Assembly: GCA_045114775.1 (NCBI GenBank)
Contig: JBGULC010000043.1
Location: forward strand, 83,283 to 147,282
DNA: 64,000 bases
Direction: 5' to 3'
Source: UBA3792 sp045114775
GTDB lineage: Bacteria > Bacillota > Clostridia > Christensenellales > CAG-138
A program made the position numbers and the translations under genes. The stretch's first letter is position 1, and every line of letters starts with the position of its first letter. Under the pieces are notes generated by a model, which ran no database searches, had not been told where the DNA came from, and saw only the letters and a program-made list of their open reading frames with translations. Shown piece after piece: positions 6,741-14,146 of the stretch.

Positions 6741-8003
6741 ATGTCACTATTCGGTCGTAAAGAAAAGCAAGAAATTGAGCGTCTAAAATCAATTATGACA
6801 CCAGAGCAAATGCAGTTGATAGATATCCAAAGACAAATTGAAATGCACTCTCAAGAATTGAATACTATTCTTGAGCAAATAAATAAAGCACAGCGTAAAC
6901 TGGAAAACACTAATAATACCCTTAATCTCAAGAAGCAGGAAATCATCGAAACCGATGAAGTAGTTTTGCTTCAATCCTTTGGCGTATATACACCGCACTA
7001 TTCTTATACCATTTCCGATGAATATAAAACTGAATTAGATAGAGTTCGAGCAAGACAAAAAGAGATGATAAAAAACGATACTGCGGTGCTTGGCAACAAT
7101 AGCTGGCAGGTAAACGGCAGCTCAGCTCAGGGTAAGAGAATGGTAAAAGATATGCAAAAGTTGTTGTTGCGTGCGTTCAATGCTGAGTGCGATGATTCCA
7201 TTGAACACGTGCGGTTCAATAATATCGAAGCATGCGAAAAAAAGATCATAGCTTCAGCTGAGAATATAAGCAAATTGGGCCGGATTATGCAAATTGCGAT
7301 TGCAGGAAATTACGTTAACCTAAAGATAGATGAATTACACTTGATGCATGAATATCAGCTAAAGAAGCAAGCCGAAAAGGAAGCTGCTAAAGAGCTACGA
7401 GCAAAGCAACGTGAAGAAGCAAAAGTTGCTAAGGAATTAGAAGAAGAAAAGAAAAAACTGGAAAAAGAACAATCTCATTACGAGAACGAGTTGAAGCGCA
7501 TATCTGAAAGGATTCTGTCTGCTTCTGAGCAAGAAAAAGAGGAATTGGAAGCAAAAAAAGTAATACTTGAGAGTCAACTCAATACTATTCAAAAAGAAAT
7601 GGATGAAGTGGATTATCGTTCTGCAAACCAAAAAGCCGGTTATGTTTATATTATTTCCAATATTGGTGCATTTGGCGAAAATATCTATAAAATCGGAATG
7701 ACAAGACGTCTAGACCCAACAGAACGAATCGATGAATTGGGTGATGCATCTGTTCCCTTCAATTTTGATACGCATGCTATTATTTTTACAGATGATGCAC
7801 CAAAGCTTGAAACTGCGTTGCACAATGCATTTGCAAACAGAAAAGTGAATCATATTAACCAACGCCGTGAGTTTTTCCATGTTACGCTGGATGAGATCAA
7901 AGATGTTATTCGCAAAAACTATGATAAAACAGTAGAATTTGTTGATGTTCCTCCGGCTGAACAATATCGTGAATCGCTGAAAATACAGAAGTCGCTTGAA
8001 TAA
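6741..8003 (+). CDS. DUF4041/T5orf172 GIY-YIG nuclease-like protein
   Basis: A 420-residue protein that I read as an N-terminal DUF4041-type region followed by a C-terminal T5orf172 (Mug113-like) GIY-YIG domain. The ATG at 6741 follows GGAGG by five bases; an in-frame TTG at 6729 lies before that ribosome site and is rejected. Coiled-coil stretches lie at about 20-75 and 210-290. The nuclease-like domain starts near residue 299 with YVYIISN, continues with NIYKIGMTRR and has QRREFFHV near 372, matching the Tyr/Tyr, Arg and Glu/Phe positions of the family. Related proteins are common in phages and mobile islands. The gene is much more AT-rich than its neighbours, lacks their codon bias and is bracketed by perfect inverted repeats, so recent transfer is likely. 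Target and role are unknown. Confidence 0.85.
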   Translation: MSLFGRKEKQEIERLKSIMTPEQMQLIDIQRQIEMHSQELNTILEQINKAQRKLENTNNTLNLKKQEIIETDEVVLLQSFGVYTPHYSYTISDEYKTELDRVRARQKEMIKNDTAVLGNNSWQVNGSSAQGKRMVKDMQKLLLRAFNAECDDSIEHVRFNNIEACEKKIIASAENISKLGRIMQIAIAGNYVNLKIDELHLMHEYQLKKQAEKEAAKELRAKQREEAKVAKELEEEKKKLEKEQSHYENELKRISERILSASEQEKEELEAKKVILESQLNTIQKEMDEVDYRSANQKAGYVYIISNIGAFGENIYKIGMTRRLDPTERIDELGDASVPFNFDTHAIIFTDDAPKLETALHNAFANRKVNHINQRREFFHVTLDEIKDVIRKNYDKTVEFVDVPPAEQYRESLKIQKSLE

Positions 8004-8015
8004 AACAAGGAAGTG

Positions 8016-8031
8016 ACAAGGGGACGGTTCT
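8016..8031 (-). repeat. Right inverted repeat flanking the GIY-YIG gene
   Basis: ACAAGGGGACGGTTCT is the exact reverse complement of 6688-6703. It lies 12 bases beyond the stop codon of the AT-rich gene. Confidence 0.75.
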
Positions 8032-8063
8032 GTTGACACATTCTCCGCTGTGATGTTTTTTGA

Positions 8064-8090
8064 CGGGGCGTCGGGGTCGACGCTCCCTAC
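8064..8090. repeat. GGGGCGTCG-type intergenic hairpin repeat, copy 1
   Basis: CGGGGCGTCGGGGTCGACG followed by CTCCCTAC. A diverged copy in the same orientation lies at 8397-8423 (CGGGGCGCCGAGGACGTCG then CCCCCTAC), and an inverted relative occurs near 28108-28132. Confidence 0.55.
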
Positions 8091-8121
8091 GAATCACCGC
8101 GCAAGATTGAGCGCTCAATCA

Positions 8122-8168
8122 AGCTCCCCTTGACAGGGGAGCTGGCTGCGAAGCAGCCTGAAGGGTAG
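8122..8168 (+). repeat. Two-hairpin repeat, copy 1
   Basis: The first hairpin is AGCTCCCC/GGGGAGCT, the second is GGCTGC-gaa-GCAGCC, followed by the tail TGAAGGGTAG. It shares its layout with the copies at 8215-8272, 8284-8331 and 27986-28035. Confidence 0.6.
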
Positions 8169-8170
8169 TC

Positions 8171-8214
8171 CATGAATTGCCCTGCGGGCACGAATTGCGG
8201 CGGAGCCGTTATGA
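8171..8214. repeat. ATGAATTG-hairpin units
   Basis: Short units of the form ATGAATTG plus a small GC hairpin follow one another here. Similar units occur at 8331-8396, 8429-8453, 28068-28094 and 34388-34413. Their frequent ATG triplets give rise to spurious short reading frames. Confidence 0.5.
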
Positions 8215-8272
8215 CCCCCTCATCAGTCAACTTTGTTGACAGCTTCTCCACCCTAAAAGGGGGAGAAGCCTC
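8215..8272 (-). repeat. Two-hairpin repeat, copy 2 (inverted)
   Basis: On the minus strand the order is hairpin GCTTCTCC/GGAGAAGC, then GTCAAC-aaa-GTTGAC, then TGATGAGGGGG. It faces copy 3 at 8284-8331, the two forming a larger inverted pair. Confidence 0.65.
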
Positions 8273-8283
8273 CTATTATTTAT

Positions 8284-8331
8284 TGCCTTCCCCCTTGGGT
8301 GGGGAAGGTGCCGTTAGGCAGATGAGGGGGA
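8284..8331 (+). repeat. Two-hairpin repeat, copy 3
   Basis: Hairpin CCTTCCCC/GGGGAAGG is followed by TGCC-gtta-GGCA and then GATGAGGGGG. Confidence 0.65.
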
Positions 8332-8396
8332 TGAATCGCGCTTCGCGCATGAATTGACCTTGCGGTCGTAAACTGCCTGCGGCATGAATGCGGAAA

Positions 8397-8423
8397 CGGG
8401 GCGCCGAGGACGTCGCCCCCTAC
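8397..8423. repeat. GGGGCGTCG-type intergenic hairpin repeat, copy 2
   Basis: A second copy of the module at 8064-8090, with compensating changes in the CG-rich arms and the same CCCTAC end. Confidence 0.5.
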
Positions 8424-8482
8424 AACGCCATGAATTGCGGCAGAGCCGCATGAAAAAGTCCCGAAGATTGCGAAAAAAACGC

Positions 8483-8511
8483 TTGACAAAAGCGGAAGGC
8501 GTCGTTATAAT
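8483..8511 (+). promoter_or_regulatory. Promoter of infC-rpmI-rplT
   Basis: A perfect TTGACA (8483-8488) and a perfect TATAAT (8506-8511) are separated by 17 bases. Transcription from about 8518 gives a 125-base leader. Confidence 0.9.
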
Positions 8512-8517
8512 ACTGAT

Positions 8518-8642
8518 GTTTTCAAGCAGAGCGCCCGCTCTCACCTGCCGGCAATCGCGCCGCGTCACGGTTCATAGATCGCAAGAACTATCGAAAGTGG
8601 GTGCATTCTGCGCCCACTGTTTTTCTTAGGAGGTGTTTTTTC
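8518..8642 (+). promoter_or_regulatory. infC operon leader with attenuator
   Basis: The leader ends in a terminator-like hairpin at 8596-8626 (AGTGGGTGCA with TGCGCCCACT, then GTTTTTCTT), immediately before the infC ribosome site. Position and form match the L20-binding leader known from Bacillus and other Bacillota, where ribosomal protein L20 promotes premature termination. I can see the terminator; the L20-binding pseudoknot was not verified. Confidence 0.65.
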
Positions 8643-9152
8643 ATCGCTACGCAGGACATGCAGATCAACGAACAGATCCGCGACCCCGAAGTGCGGCTGA
8701 TCGACGAAAACGGACAGCAGCTCGGTATTATGGACGTGCGCGACGCACAGCGTCTGGCGGACGAACGCGAACTGGACCTCGTGAAGGTTTCAAGTAACGT
8801 CCCCCCGACATGCAAGCTCATGGATTACAGCAAGTACCGCTACGACATGCTCAAGCGGGAAAAGGAACAGAAGCGCAACCAGAAGATCATCGAGATCAAG
8901 GAAATCCGTCTTTCCGCCACCATCGACCAGCACGACATGGAGGTCAAGGCGAAACAGTGTGATAAGTTCCTGCGCAACGGCGACAAGGTGAAGGTGTCCA
9001 TCCGCTTCCGCGGCAGACAGATCACCAAGGGCGAAATGGGCGAGGACGTCATGGAGAGCTTCTTCGACATGGTATCCGACGTCGCGGTGAAGGAACGTCC
9101 TCCCAAGCAAGAGGGCAGAAATATGTTCATGGTGCTTGCACCGAAAAAGTAA
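8643..9152 (+). CDS. infC: Translation initiation factor IF-3, AUC start
   Basis: IF-3 binds the 30S subunit, checks start-codon pairing and prevents premature 50S joining. The protein shows the family opening INEQIRDPEVRLIDENGQQL, the linker rich in Lys/Glu (KYRYDMLKREKEQKRNQ) and the C-terminal domain with IRFRGRQITKGEMG. No ATG or GTG lies at a usable distance from the ribosome site AGGAGGTG (8628-8635). An ATC codon at 8643, nine bases after AGGAGG, is in frame and gives 169 residues, the normal length. The first ATG (8658) is 24 bases away and would remove N-terminal residues. Rare AUU/AUC/AUA starts are a known self-control device of infC because IF-3 discriminates against them. First gene of infC-rpmI-rplT. 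Confidence 0.93.
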   Translation: MATQDMQINEQIRDPEVRLIDENGQQLGIMDVRDAQRLADERELDLVKVSSNVPPTCKLMDYSKYRYDMLKREKEQKRNQKIIEIKEIRLSATIDQHDMEVKAKQCDKFLRNGDKVKVSIRFRGRQITKGEMGEDVMESFFDMVSDVAVKERPPKQEGRNMFMVLAPKK

Positions 9153-9179
9153 TCGAAAGTATTCTCAGGAGGAACAACA

Positions 9180-9377
9180 ATGCCGAAGATCAAAACCCAT
9201 CGCGGCGCAGCAAAGCGTTTTTCCGTGACCAAGTCCGGCAAGATCAAGCGCGCCAAGGCTTACAAGAGCCACATTCTCACCAAGAAGAGCACCAAGAGAC
9301 TTCGCGGTCTGCGTCAGACCGGCTACATCGCCGAGGAAGAACAGAAGAAAGTCCGCGAGCTGATCCCGTATAAGTAA
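9180..9377 (+). CDS. rpmI: 50S ribosomal protein L35
   Basis: A 65-residue, very basic ribosomal protein of the large subunit. It begins MPKIKTHRGAAKRFSVTKSG, the standard L35 opening, and contains LTKKSTKRLRGLRQ near the centre. The ribosome site AGGAGGAACAAC precedes the ATG. It sits 27 bases after infC and 14 bases before rplT in the conserved operon order, so its expression should follow the leader attenuator and the supply of L20. Confidence 0.97.
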   Translation: MPKIKTHRGAAKRFSVTKSGKIKRAKAYKSHILTKKSTKRLRGLRQTGYIAEEEQKKVRELIPYK

Positions 9378-9391
9378 GGAGGAACAAAACC

Positions 9392-9748
9392 ATGGCAAGA
9401 ATTAAGAGAGCAGTCAACGCCGTTAAGAAACGCCGTAAGGTCCTCCGCCTTGCAAAGGGCTACTACGGAGCAAAGAGCAAGCAGTATCGCGCGGCCAGCC
9501 AGCAGGTCATGAAGTCCATGGCGTATGCGTACGTCGGCAGAAAGCTCAAGAAGCGTGAGTACCGTAAACTGTGGATCGCCCGTATCAATGCAGGCGCCCG
9601 CATGAACGGCACCACCTACAGCCGCCTCATCAACGGCCTCAAGCTCGCCAACGTCGACATCAACCGCAAGGTCCTCGCAGACCTTGCGATCACCGACATG
9701 AATGCGTTCGCGAACCTTTGCGAGATCGCAAAGGCCGCCCGCAACTGA
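9392..9748 (+). CDS. rplT: 50S ribosomal protein L20
   Basis: A 118-residue 23S rRNA-binding protein needed early in 50S assembly. It starts MARIKRAVNAVKKRRKVLRLAKGYYGAKS, the hallmark of the long basic N-terminal extension, followed by the globular domain with YRKLWIARINAGAR and YSRLINGL. In Bacillota, L20 also represses its own operon by binding the infC leader, and the terminator-bearing leader upstream fits that model here. A terminator 12 bases downstream closes the operon. Confidence 0.97.
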   Translation: MARIKRAVNAVKKRRKVLRLAKGYYGAKSKQYRAASQQVMKSMAYAYVGRKLKKREYRKLWIARINAGARMNGTTYSRLINGLKLANVDINRKVLADLAITDMNAFANLCEIAKAARN

Positions 9749-9759
9749 TTTCGGCGCAA

Positions 9760-9790
9760 AACGCCTCCGTTTCGACGGGGGCGTTTTTCA
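9760..9790 (+). terminator. Terminator of infC-rpmI-rplT
   Basis: AACGCCTCCGT-ttcg-ACGGGGGCGTT with one wobble pair, followed by TTTTCATTTG. Confidence 0.9.
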
Positions 9791-9816
9791 TTTGTCCATG
9801 AAATCGTTTGTCCATC

Positions 9817-9845
9817 TTGCAATTCGCACAGCGGTTTGATACAAT
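9817..9845 (+). promoter_or_regulatory. Promoter of the O-acylation cluster
   Basis: TTGCAA (9817-9822) and TACAAT (9840-9845) are separated by 17 bases; the first start codon follows at 9874. Confidence 0.75.
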
Positions 9846-9873
9846 AAGACAGATTTCGAAAGGAGGATCCGGT

Positions 9874-10830
9874 ATGAAGCGTTGGGTTTTGCTGCTGCTG
9901 TGCGCAATGATGTTTGCCTGCGGCGCAAATGTATCGCAGGAAGCGCAGTTTGCACCGACGTCCGAACCGACGCCGAAACCCACGCCGGAGCCTACGCCGG
10001 TCGAGGAATCGGTCGAAGTGATTCTGTCCGTGACCGCCGCGCCGGCAGAAAGCCTCGCACCCGTTCCGACCGATGCGCCGACGCCTACCCCTGTTCCGAC
10101 CGACGCGCCGACGCCTACCCCGGAGCCGACGCCGGAACCTGAGATCATCGATGCCGAGCGCCTTGCCTCCGGTGAGTTTGATTCCTTCTTCGACGATGCG
10201 GTGCTTGTGGGAGATTCGATCACGAACACGCTTCGCAATTACGTGAGCGGTCAGCGCGCGCGGCACGAGGGATTTCTCGGAAAAGCACAGTTTTTGGGCG
10301 TGATCAGCATGAGCGCGCTGCGCGCCTCCTATAACAACGTCAGCACCCAGGGCGGCGTCAATTTCAAGTTTCGCGGCAAGGACGTGACGTTTACCGAAGC
10401 GCTGAAGGGAACCGGCGCGAAAAAGGTGTTTCTGCTCTTCGGTTCGAACGAGCTGATCTGGTGCAAGTGGGAGGACGAGCTTGCCGCGTTTGAGAAGATC
10501 TTCGGTCTGATCCGTTCGGTGGATCCGGACGCCGAGATCGTCGTGCAGGCGGTGCTTCCGATCACGGCGGCCTACTGCAAAAAGGAGCGGATTCAGATCG
10601 ACAAATGGAACAGCTTCAACATTGAACTGCGTGCGCTCTGCGAAAGGAACGACGTTGCGTTCCTCTCGTTTGCGGAGCAGGTCATGGATGAAAACGGATA
10701 TCTGCCCAAATCGCTTTCGAACGACGGCGAGTACCATCTGAATGAAAAAGGAAACGAGATCTGGATCGCCGCACTTCGGAAATATGCTGCGGCGCGGATA
10801 TATCCGGACGCGATTTTTGTATCACCGTAA
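9874..10830 (+). CDS. SGNH/GDSL-hydrolase lipoprotein
   Basis: A 318-residue lipoprotein: signal MKRWVLLLLCAMMFACG with the lipid-acceptor Cys in FACG, then a Pro/Thr/Glu linker of about 80 residues made of PTPEPTP-type repeats, then an SGNH-hydrolase domain. Block I is VGDSIT near residue 112. Block III appears as LLFGSNEL near residue 188. The C-terminal block is EYHLNEKGNEIW, with an Asp two residues upstream and a His in the catalytic-dyad region. The start at 9874 follows AAGGAGGATCCGGT; the in-frame ATG at 9808 lies upstream of the promoter. It heads a cluster with DUF4358, MBOAT and DHHW genes, so it probably acts as an acetylesterase or acetyltransferase partner for an extracellular polymer. 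Confidence 0.9.
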   Translation: MKRWVLLLLCAMMFACGANVSQEAQFAPTSEPTPKPTPEPTPVEESVEVILSVTAAPAESLAPVPTDAPTPTPVPTDAPTPTPEPTPEPEIIDAERLASGEFDSFFDDAVLVGDSITNTLRNYVSGQRARHEGFLGKAQFLGVISMSALRASYNNVSTQGGVNFKFRGKDVTFTEALKGTGAKKVFLLFGSNELIWCKWEDELAAFEKIFGLIRSVDPDAEIVVQAVLPITAAYCKKERIQIDKWNSFNIELRALCERNDVAFLSFAEQVMDENGYLPKSLSNDGEYHLNEKGNEIWIAALRKYAAARIYPDAIFVSP

Positions 10831-10843
10831 GGGGGACGTCAAT

Positions 10844-11320
10844 ATGAAAAAAGTGATTTGTCTGCTGCTCACAGTGCTGCTCTTCTGCGCTTGCGGCGCA
10901 AAAACACAGAACGAAGCGGACGAAAAAAAGGAATACGGCGGGGACTTTACCGGGCGCGTGGCGGACGCCTGGAGCGCGGCGGGGTATCTGGACGAGATGG
11001 CGCCGTATTCTGACGGGGATCTCCTCGATTACTATGGGATCGACGTCACCGCTTGCAAATGCGCAGCGGGATATTGCGACGCCGTCGGTTATACGAACGA
11101 AGCCGTTGTCGCGGTTGCGGACGAAGCGATTGCCGCGGAGATCGAAACGCTGTTGACTGACCATGTTGCCGCGATGAAGGAAACCTTCCGATCTTACGAC
11201 CCGGATGCGTACAGGATCGCGGAGAACGCGGTGCTGCTGCGGGATGGTGGGCTGGTGGTCATGATCATCTCGCCGAACGCGCAGGCGATGCTCGAAACAC
11301 TCCGGAACATTGCCCCGTAA
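10844..11320 (+). CDS. DUF4358-type lipoprotein
   Basis: A 158-residue lipoprotein with signal MKKVICLLLTVLLFCACG and lipobox Cys17. The mature part (SAAGYLDEMAPYSDGDLLDYYGID, then a block with AMKETFRSYDPDAY and MIISPNAQAMLE) resembles the DUF4358 family. Members often sit beside MBOAT acyltransferases in Clostridia. GGGGGACG lies seven bases before the ATG at 10844. It ends exactly one base before the MBOAT start codon (TAA then ATG), implying translational coupling. Biochemical function is unknown; a periplasm-side accessory role in polymer acylation is likely from context. Confidence 0.8.
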   Translation: MKKVICLLLTVLLFCACGAKTQNEADEKKEYGGDFTGRVADAWSAAGYLDEMAPYSDGDLLDYYGIDVTACKCAAGYCDAVGYTNEAVVAVADEAIAAEIETLLTDHVAAMKETFRSYDPDAYRIAENAVLLRDGGLVVMIISPNAQAMLETLRNIAP

Positions 11321-12715
11321 ATGGTCTTTTCCTCGCTGACATTTCTGTTTGCTTTTCTGCCGGTCACGTTGATCGGCTATTATCTGTTCCCGAAAAAGCT
11401 GAAGATCGGCTTTCTGCTGCTCGCAAGTCTCGTGTTTTACGCGTGGGGGGAGCCGCTGTATGTGCTCTTGATGATCGGTTCGATCCTGATAAACTGGGGG
11501 ATCGGCCTTCTGATGGACAGAAGCGCACGGCATAAAAAGCTGTTTTTGATCGCGTCGGTCGTGTTGAACCTCGCGCTGCTGTTCGTGTTCAAGTATACCG
11601 GGCTCTTTTGGAACACGGTACGCGGACTGTTTTCCGGCCTGCTTGCGGCAAAATCGGTCTCGATCCGTCTGCCGATCGGCATTTCTTTTTTCACGTTTCA
11701 GATCATGTCCTATGTGATCGACCTCTATCGCGGGAAAACGAAGGTACAGAAAAACCCGATCAAATTCGGCGCGTACGTCACGATGTTCCCGCAGCTTATC
11801 GCAGGGCCGATCGTGCGGTACGTGGATATTGAGGCGCAGCTTGACCGCCCCGATCTGTCGATCGACTCGATCGCGGACGGCGTCCGGCAGTTTTTGATCG
11901 GTCTCGGGAAAAAGGTCCTGATTGCAAACACCATGGCGGTCCTGTGGACGCAGCTTTCCGGCGCGCCGGAGAACAACGGCGTACTCGGCGCCTGGGTCGG
12001 GCTGTTCGCTTATACCTTCCAGATCTATTTTGATTTTTCCGGCTATTCCGACATGGCGTGCGGCCTCGGGCGTATGCTCGGTTTCCGCTTCGCCAAGAAT
12101 TTCGATTATCCCTATATTGCGGACAGCGTGACCGATTTCTGGCGGCGCTGGCATATCTCTCTGTCCACCTGGTTCCGTGAATACGTCTATATTCCGCTCG
12201 GCGGCAACCGCAAGGGCTTACTGCGGCAAATCCTGAATATCCTGATTGTGTGGGCGCTGACCGGGCTTTGGCACGGCGCAAGCTGGAATTTCGTCGTGTG
12301 GGGCATGTATTACGGCGTTCTGCTGACGCTCGAAAAGCTGTTTTTCGGCAAGGTCCTCGAAAAGCTCCCGAAGGCCGTGCGGTGTTTTCTGACGTTCCTG
12401 ATCGCGTCGGTCGGCTGGGGGATCTTTTATTTCACCGATTTTTCGGCGCTTGGCGTTTATTTCGGCTCGCTGATCGGGATCGGCAATCGCGGGCTGTTTA
12501 CGCCGTCGTCGTGGGCGTGGTGCCTCGGCTATCTTCCGATGCTGCTGCTGGCGGCCGTTGCGGCGACGCCGCTCGGTGCGCGCGCCGCAGAGAAACTCAG
12601 CCGTTTCCGTTGGTTCGAGCCGGTAAGGCTTCTTGCCTGTATCGTGCTGTTTCTCCTCTGTGTCGCGTCGCTCGCCTCGCAGAGCTATAACCCGTTCATC
12701 TATTTCCGGTTCTGA
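11321..12715 (+). CDS. MBOAT-family O-acyltransferase (AlgI/DltB-like)
   Basis: A 464-residue polytopic membrane protein that, by family, moves acyl (usually acetyl) groups across the membrane to an extracellular polymer. It begins MVFSSLTFLFAFLPV, typical for AlgI-like proteins, and contains FPQLIAGPIVRY, FDFSGYSDMACGLGRMLGF, DFWRRWHISLSTWFREYVYIPLGG and the active-site helix GLWHGASWNFVVWG with the invariant His. About ten to twelve membrane segments are visible. The start codon directly follows the stop of the preceding gene, and the DHHW gene starts 14 bases later. The polymer substrate cannot be deduced from the sequence. Confidence 0.95.
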   Translation: MVFSSLTFLFAFLPVTLIGYYLFPKKLKIGFLLLASLVFYAWGEPLYVLLMIGSILINWGIGLLMDRSARHKKLFLIASVVLNLALLFVFKYTGLFWNTVRGLFSGLLAAKSVSIRLPIGISFFTFQIMSYVIDLYRGKTKVQKNPIKFGAYVTMFPQLIAGPIVRYVDIEAQLDRPDLSIDSIADGVRQFLIGLGKKVLIANTMAVLWTQLSGAPENNGVLGAWVGLFAYTFQIYFDFSGYSDMACGLGRMLGFRFAKNFDYPYIADSVTDFWRRWHISLSTWFREYVYIPLGGNRKGLLRQILNILIVWALTGLWHGASWNFVVWGMYYGVLLTLEKLFFGKVLEKLPKAVRCFLTFLIASVGWGIFYFTDFSALGVYFGSLIGIGNRGLFTPSSWAWCLGYLPMLLLAAVAATPLGARAAEKLSRFRWFEPVRLLACIVLFLLCVASLASQSYNPFIYFRF

Positions 12716-12729
12716 GGGGAGGTGCGATC

Positions 12730-13851
12730 GTGAATCGAAATCTCTGGAGCATCATAACGGTCGTTTTGTTTGCGCTTGTCCTTCTTGCAGTGCCGCTCGC
12801 CTTTTTGATCGTGCCGTATCGCACGTTCTCGGAAGCGGAACGCCGGTACCTTGCCGAGCCGCCGAAGCTTTCCGAGGAGAAGCTTTCCGACTGGTCGTTT
12901 GACGATAAGGTCGAAACCTTCCTCGCGGATCATTTGCCCGGGCGAAATGCGCTGACGTCCGTAAACGCCTACATGACGCTGTATACGGGACGTCAGGTTT
13001 CCGCCGACGTCTACTGCGATGCGGAGGGCTATCTCGTTGAAGCACCGGTCAAGGACGCACCGGAGGAGCTTGAAAAACGCGTGCGCCGTATCGCGGCGCT
13101 CGGACGGAACGCGGGACTGACGCCGTATCTTCTCGTCGTTCCTTCGACCGGGTATGTGCGAAACGACGCGCTTCCTGGATCGCTTGCCGCACTGTATCAA
13201 GACGAAGCGATCCAAAGGGAGATCGAGGCGTTCGACGGCGTGACGGTTGTACCGATCATGGAACGGTTCCGGGCGGAGGGGCAGCGCTGGTTCTACCGTA
13301 CGGATCATCACTGGAATGCCGACGGCGCATTTGCCGCGTATGAGGCGTATATGCGCGCAGCGGGGCATGAGCCGCTTTCGCAGGAGGCGTTTGCCCGCCG
13401 CGAGGTCCCGGGGTATTCGGGCTCAACGCAGTCGCGATCCGCGCTGTGGCTGCATCCGACCGAACCGCTGACGCTCGACGAACCGAACGGCGTCGACGTC
13501 TCAGTCACATTCTCCGACAAAGAGGAAACGTTTACGAGCCTGTTCTTTGAGGAGCATCTCAAGGAATACGATTGGTATCCGATCTTCCTGGAAGGCAACC
13601 ATCCGATCACGGTGATCAAGAACAAAAGCGCCGCCGAGGATGCGCCGCGTCTGCTGCTCGTCAAGGACTCGTTCGGCAATTCGCTTGCGCCGTACCTTGT
13701 GCCGTCGTACAAAACGATCGTCATGGTCGATCCGCGTTATTATAAACAGAGCGTCGCGCTGCTTTGCGAACAGTACGCGATCGACGAGCTGCTGTTCTGC
13801 TATTCGCTCGATCACATCACGACCGACGAAAGCCTACGGACGCTGCGCTGA
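12730..13851 (+). CDS. DHHW-motif membrane-anchored SGNH-like protein
   Basis: A 373-residue protein starting with GTG at 12730, preceded by GGGGAGG. One N-terminal membrane segment (about 8-30) anchors a large extracytoplasmic domain. FADHLPGRN near residue 70 and the motif RTDHHWNADGAFAAYEAY near residue 194 identify the DHHW/AlgX-AlgJ-like SGNH group; LLLVKDSFGNSLAPYL near residue 310 supplies the catalytic Ser block. In AlgX/AlgJ-type systems such proteins receive acetyl groups from the MBOAT partner and transfer them to the polysaccharide. Its place after the MBOAT gene supports that role. No terminator is evident before the T-box promoter 20 bases downstream. Confidence 0.9.
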   Translation: MNRNLWSIITVVLFALVLLAVPLAFLIVPYRTFSEAERRYLAEPPKLSEEKLSDWSFDDKVETFLADHLPGRNALTSVNAYMTLYTGRQVSADVYCDAEGYLVEAPVKDAPEELEKRVRRIAALGRNAGLTPYLLVVPSTGYVRNDALPGSLAALYQDEAIQREIEAFDGVTVVPIMERFRAEGQRWFYRTDHHWNADGAFAAYEAYMRAAGHEPLSQEAFARREVPGYSGSTQSRSALWLHPTEPLTLDEPNGVDVSVTFSDKEETFTSLFFEEHLKEYDWYPIFLEGNHPITVIKNKSAAEDAPRLLLVKDSFGNSLAPYLVPSYKTIVMVDPRYYKQSVALLCEQYAIDELLFCYSLDHITTDESLRTLR

Positions 13852-13872
13852 GAGCGGCTGCAAAATCCGCGG

Positions 13873-13901
13873 TTGACAGACGCGGATTTGTGCGATACAA
13901 T
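13873..13901 (+). promoter_or_regulatory. Promoter of pheS-pheT
   Basis: TTGACA (13873-13878) and TACAAT (13896-13901) are separated by 17 bases. Confidence 0.85.
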
Positions 13902-13907
13902 AGGCAA

Positions 13908-14136
13908 AGCGTTGAAGGTGTCAGGTACCGTCCGAACGCAGTAAAAGAGAGCCTCCGCCGCGGCTGAAAGCGGGGGAACAGGGCACGGACGGGAAGGTTC
14001 AGCACCGGAGCATCTCCTTTCGGAGCGCGTCCTCGCGTTATCGGGGAAACGAGAGAAGGGCATTGCCCTTAACTTGGGTGGTACCGCGGAAAAAGGCTTT
14101 TTCGTCCCATGCATATGCATGGGGCTATTTTTTTAA
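13908..14136 (+). promoter_or_regulatory. T-box leader, probably tRNA-Phe specific
   Basis: The conserved T-box sequence AACTTGGGTGGTACCGCGG occupies 14071-14089. Upstream, AAAAGAGAG begins Stem I, and a TTC in GGAAGGTTCAGCACC (about 13996-14010) fits the specifier loop and the downstream pheS gene. The leader ends in a terminator at 14106-14134 (CCCATGCATATGCATGGG then TTTTTTTT). Uncharged tRNA-Phe would stabilise the antiterminator and allow pheST transcription. Confidence 0.93.
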
Positions 14137-14146
14137 GGAGGAATGT

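Noticed and set aside
8171..8214. tRNA or small structured RNA gene in the repeat nest
   Set aside because: Only short independent hairpins; no cloverleaf, no promoter directed at it.
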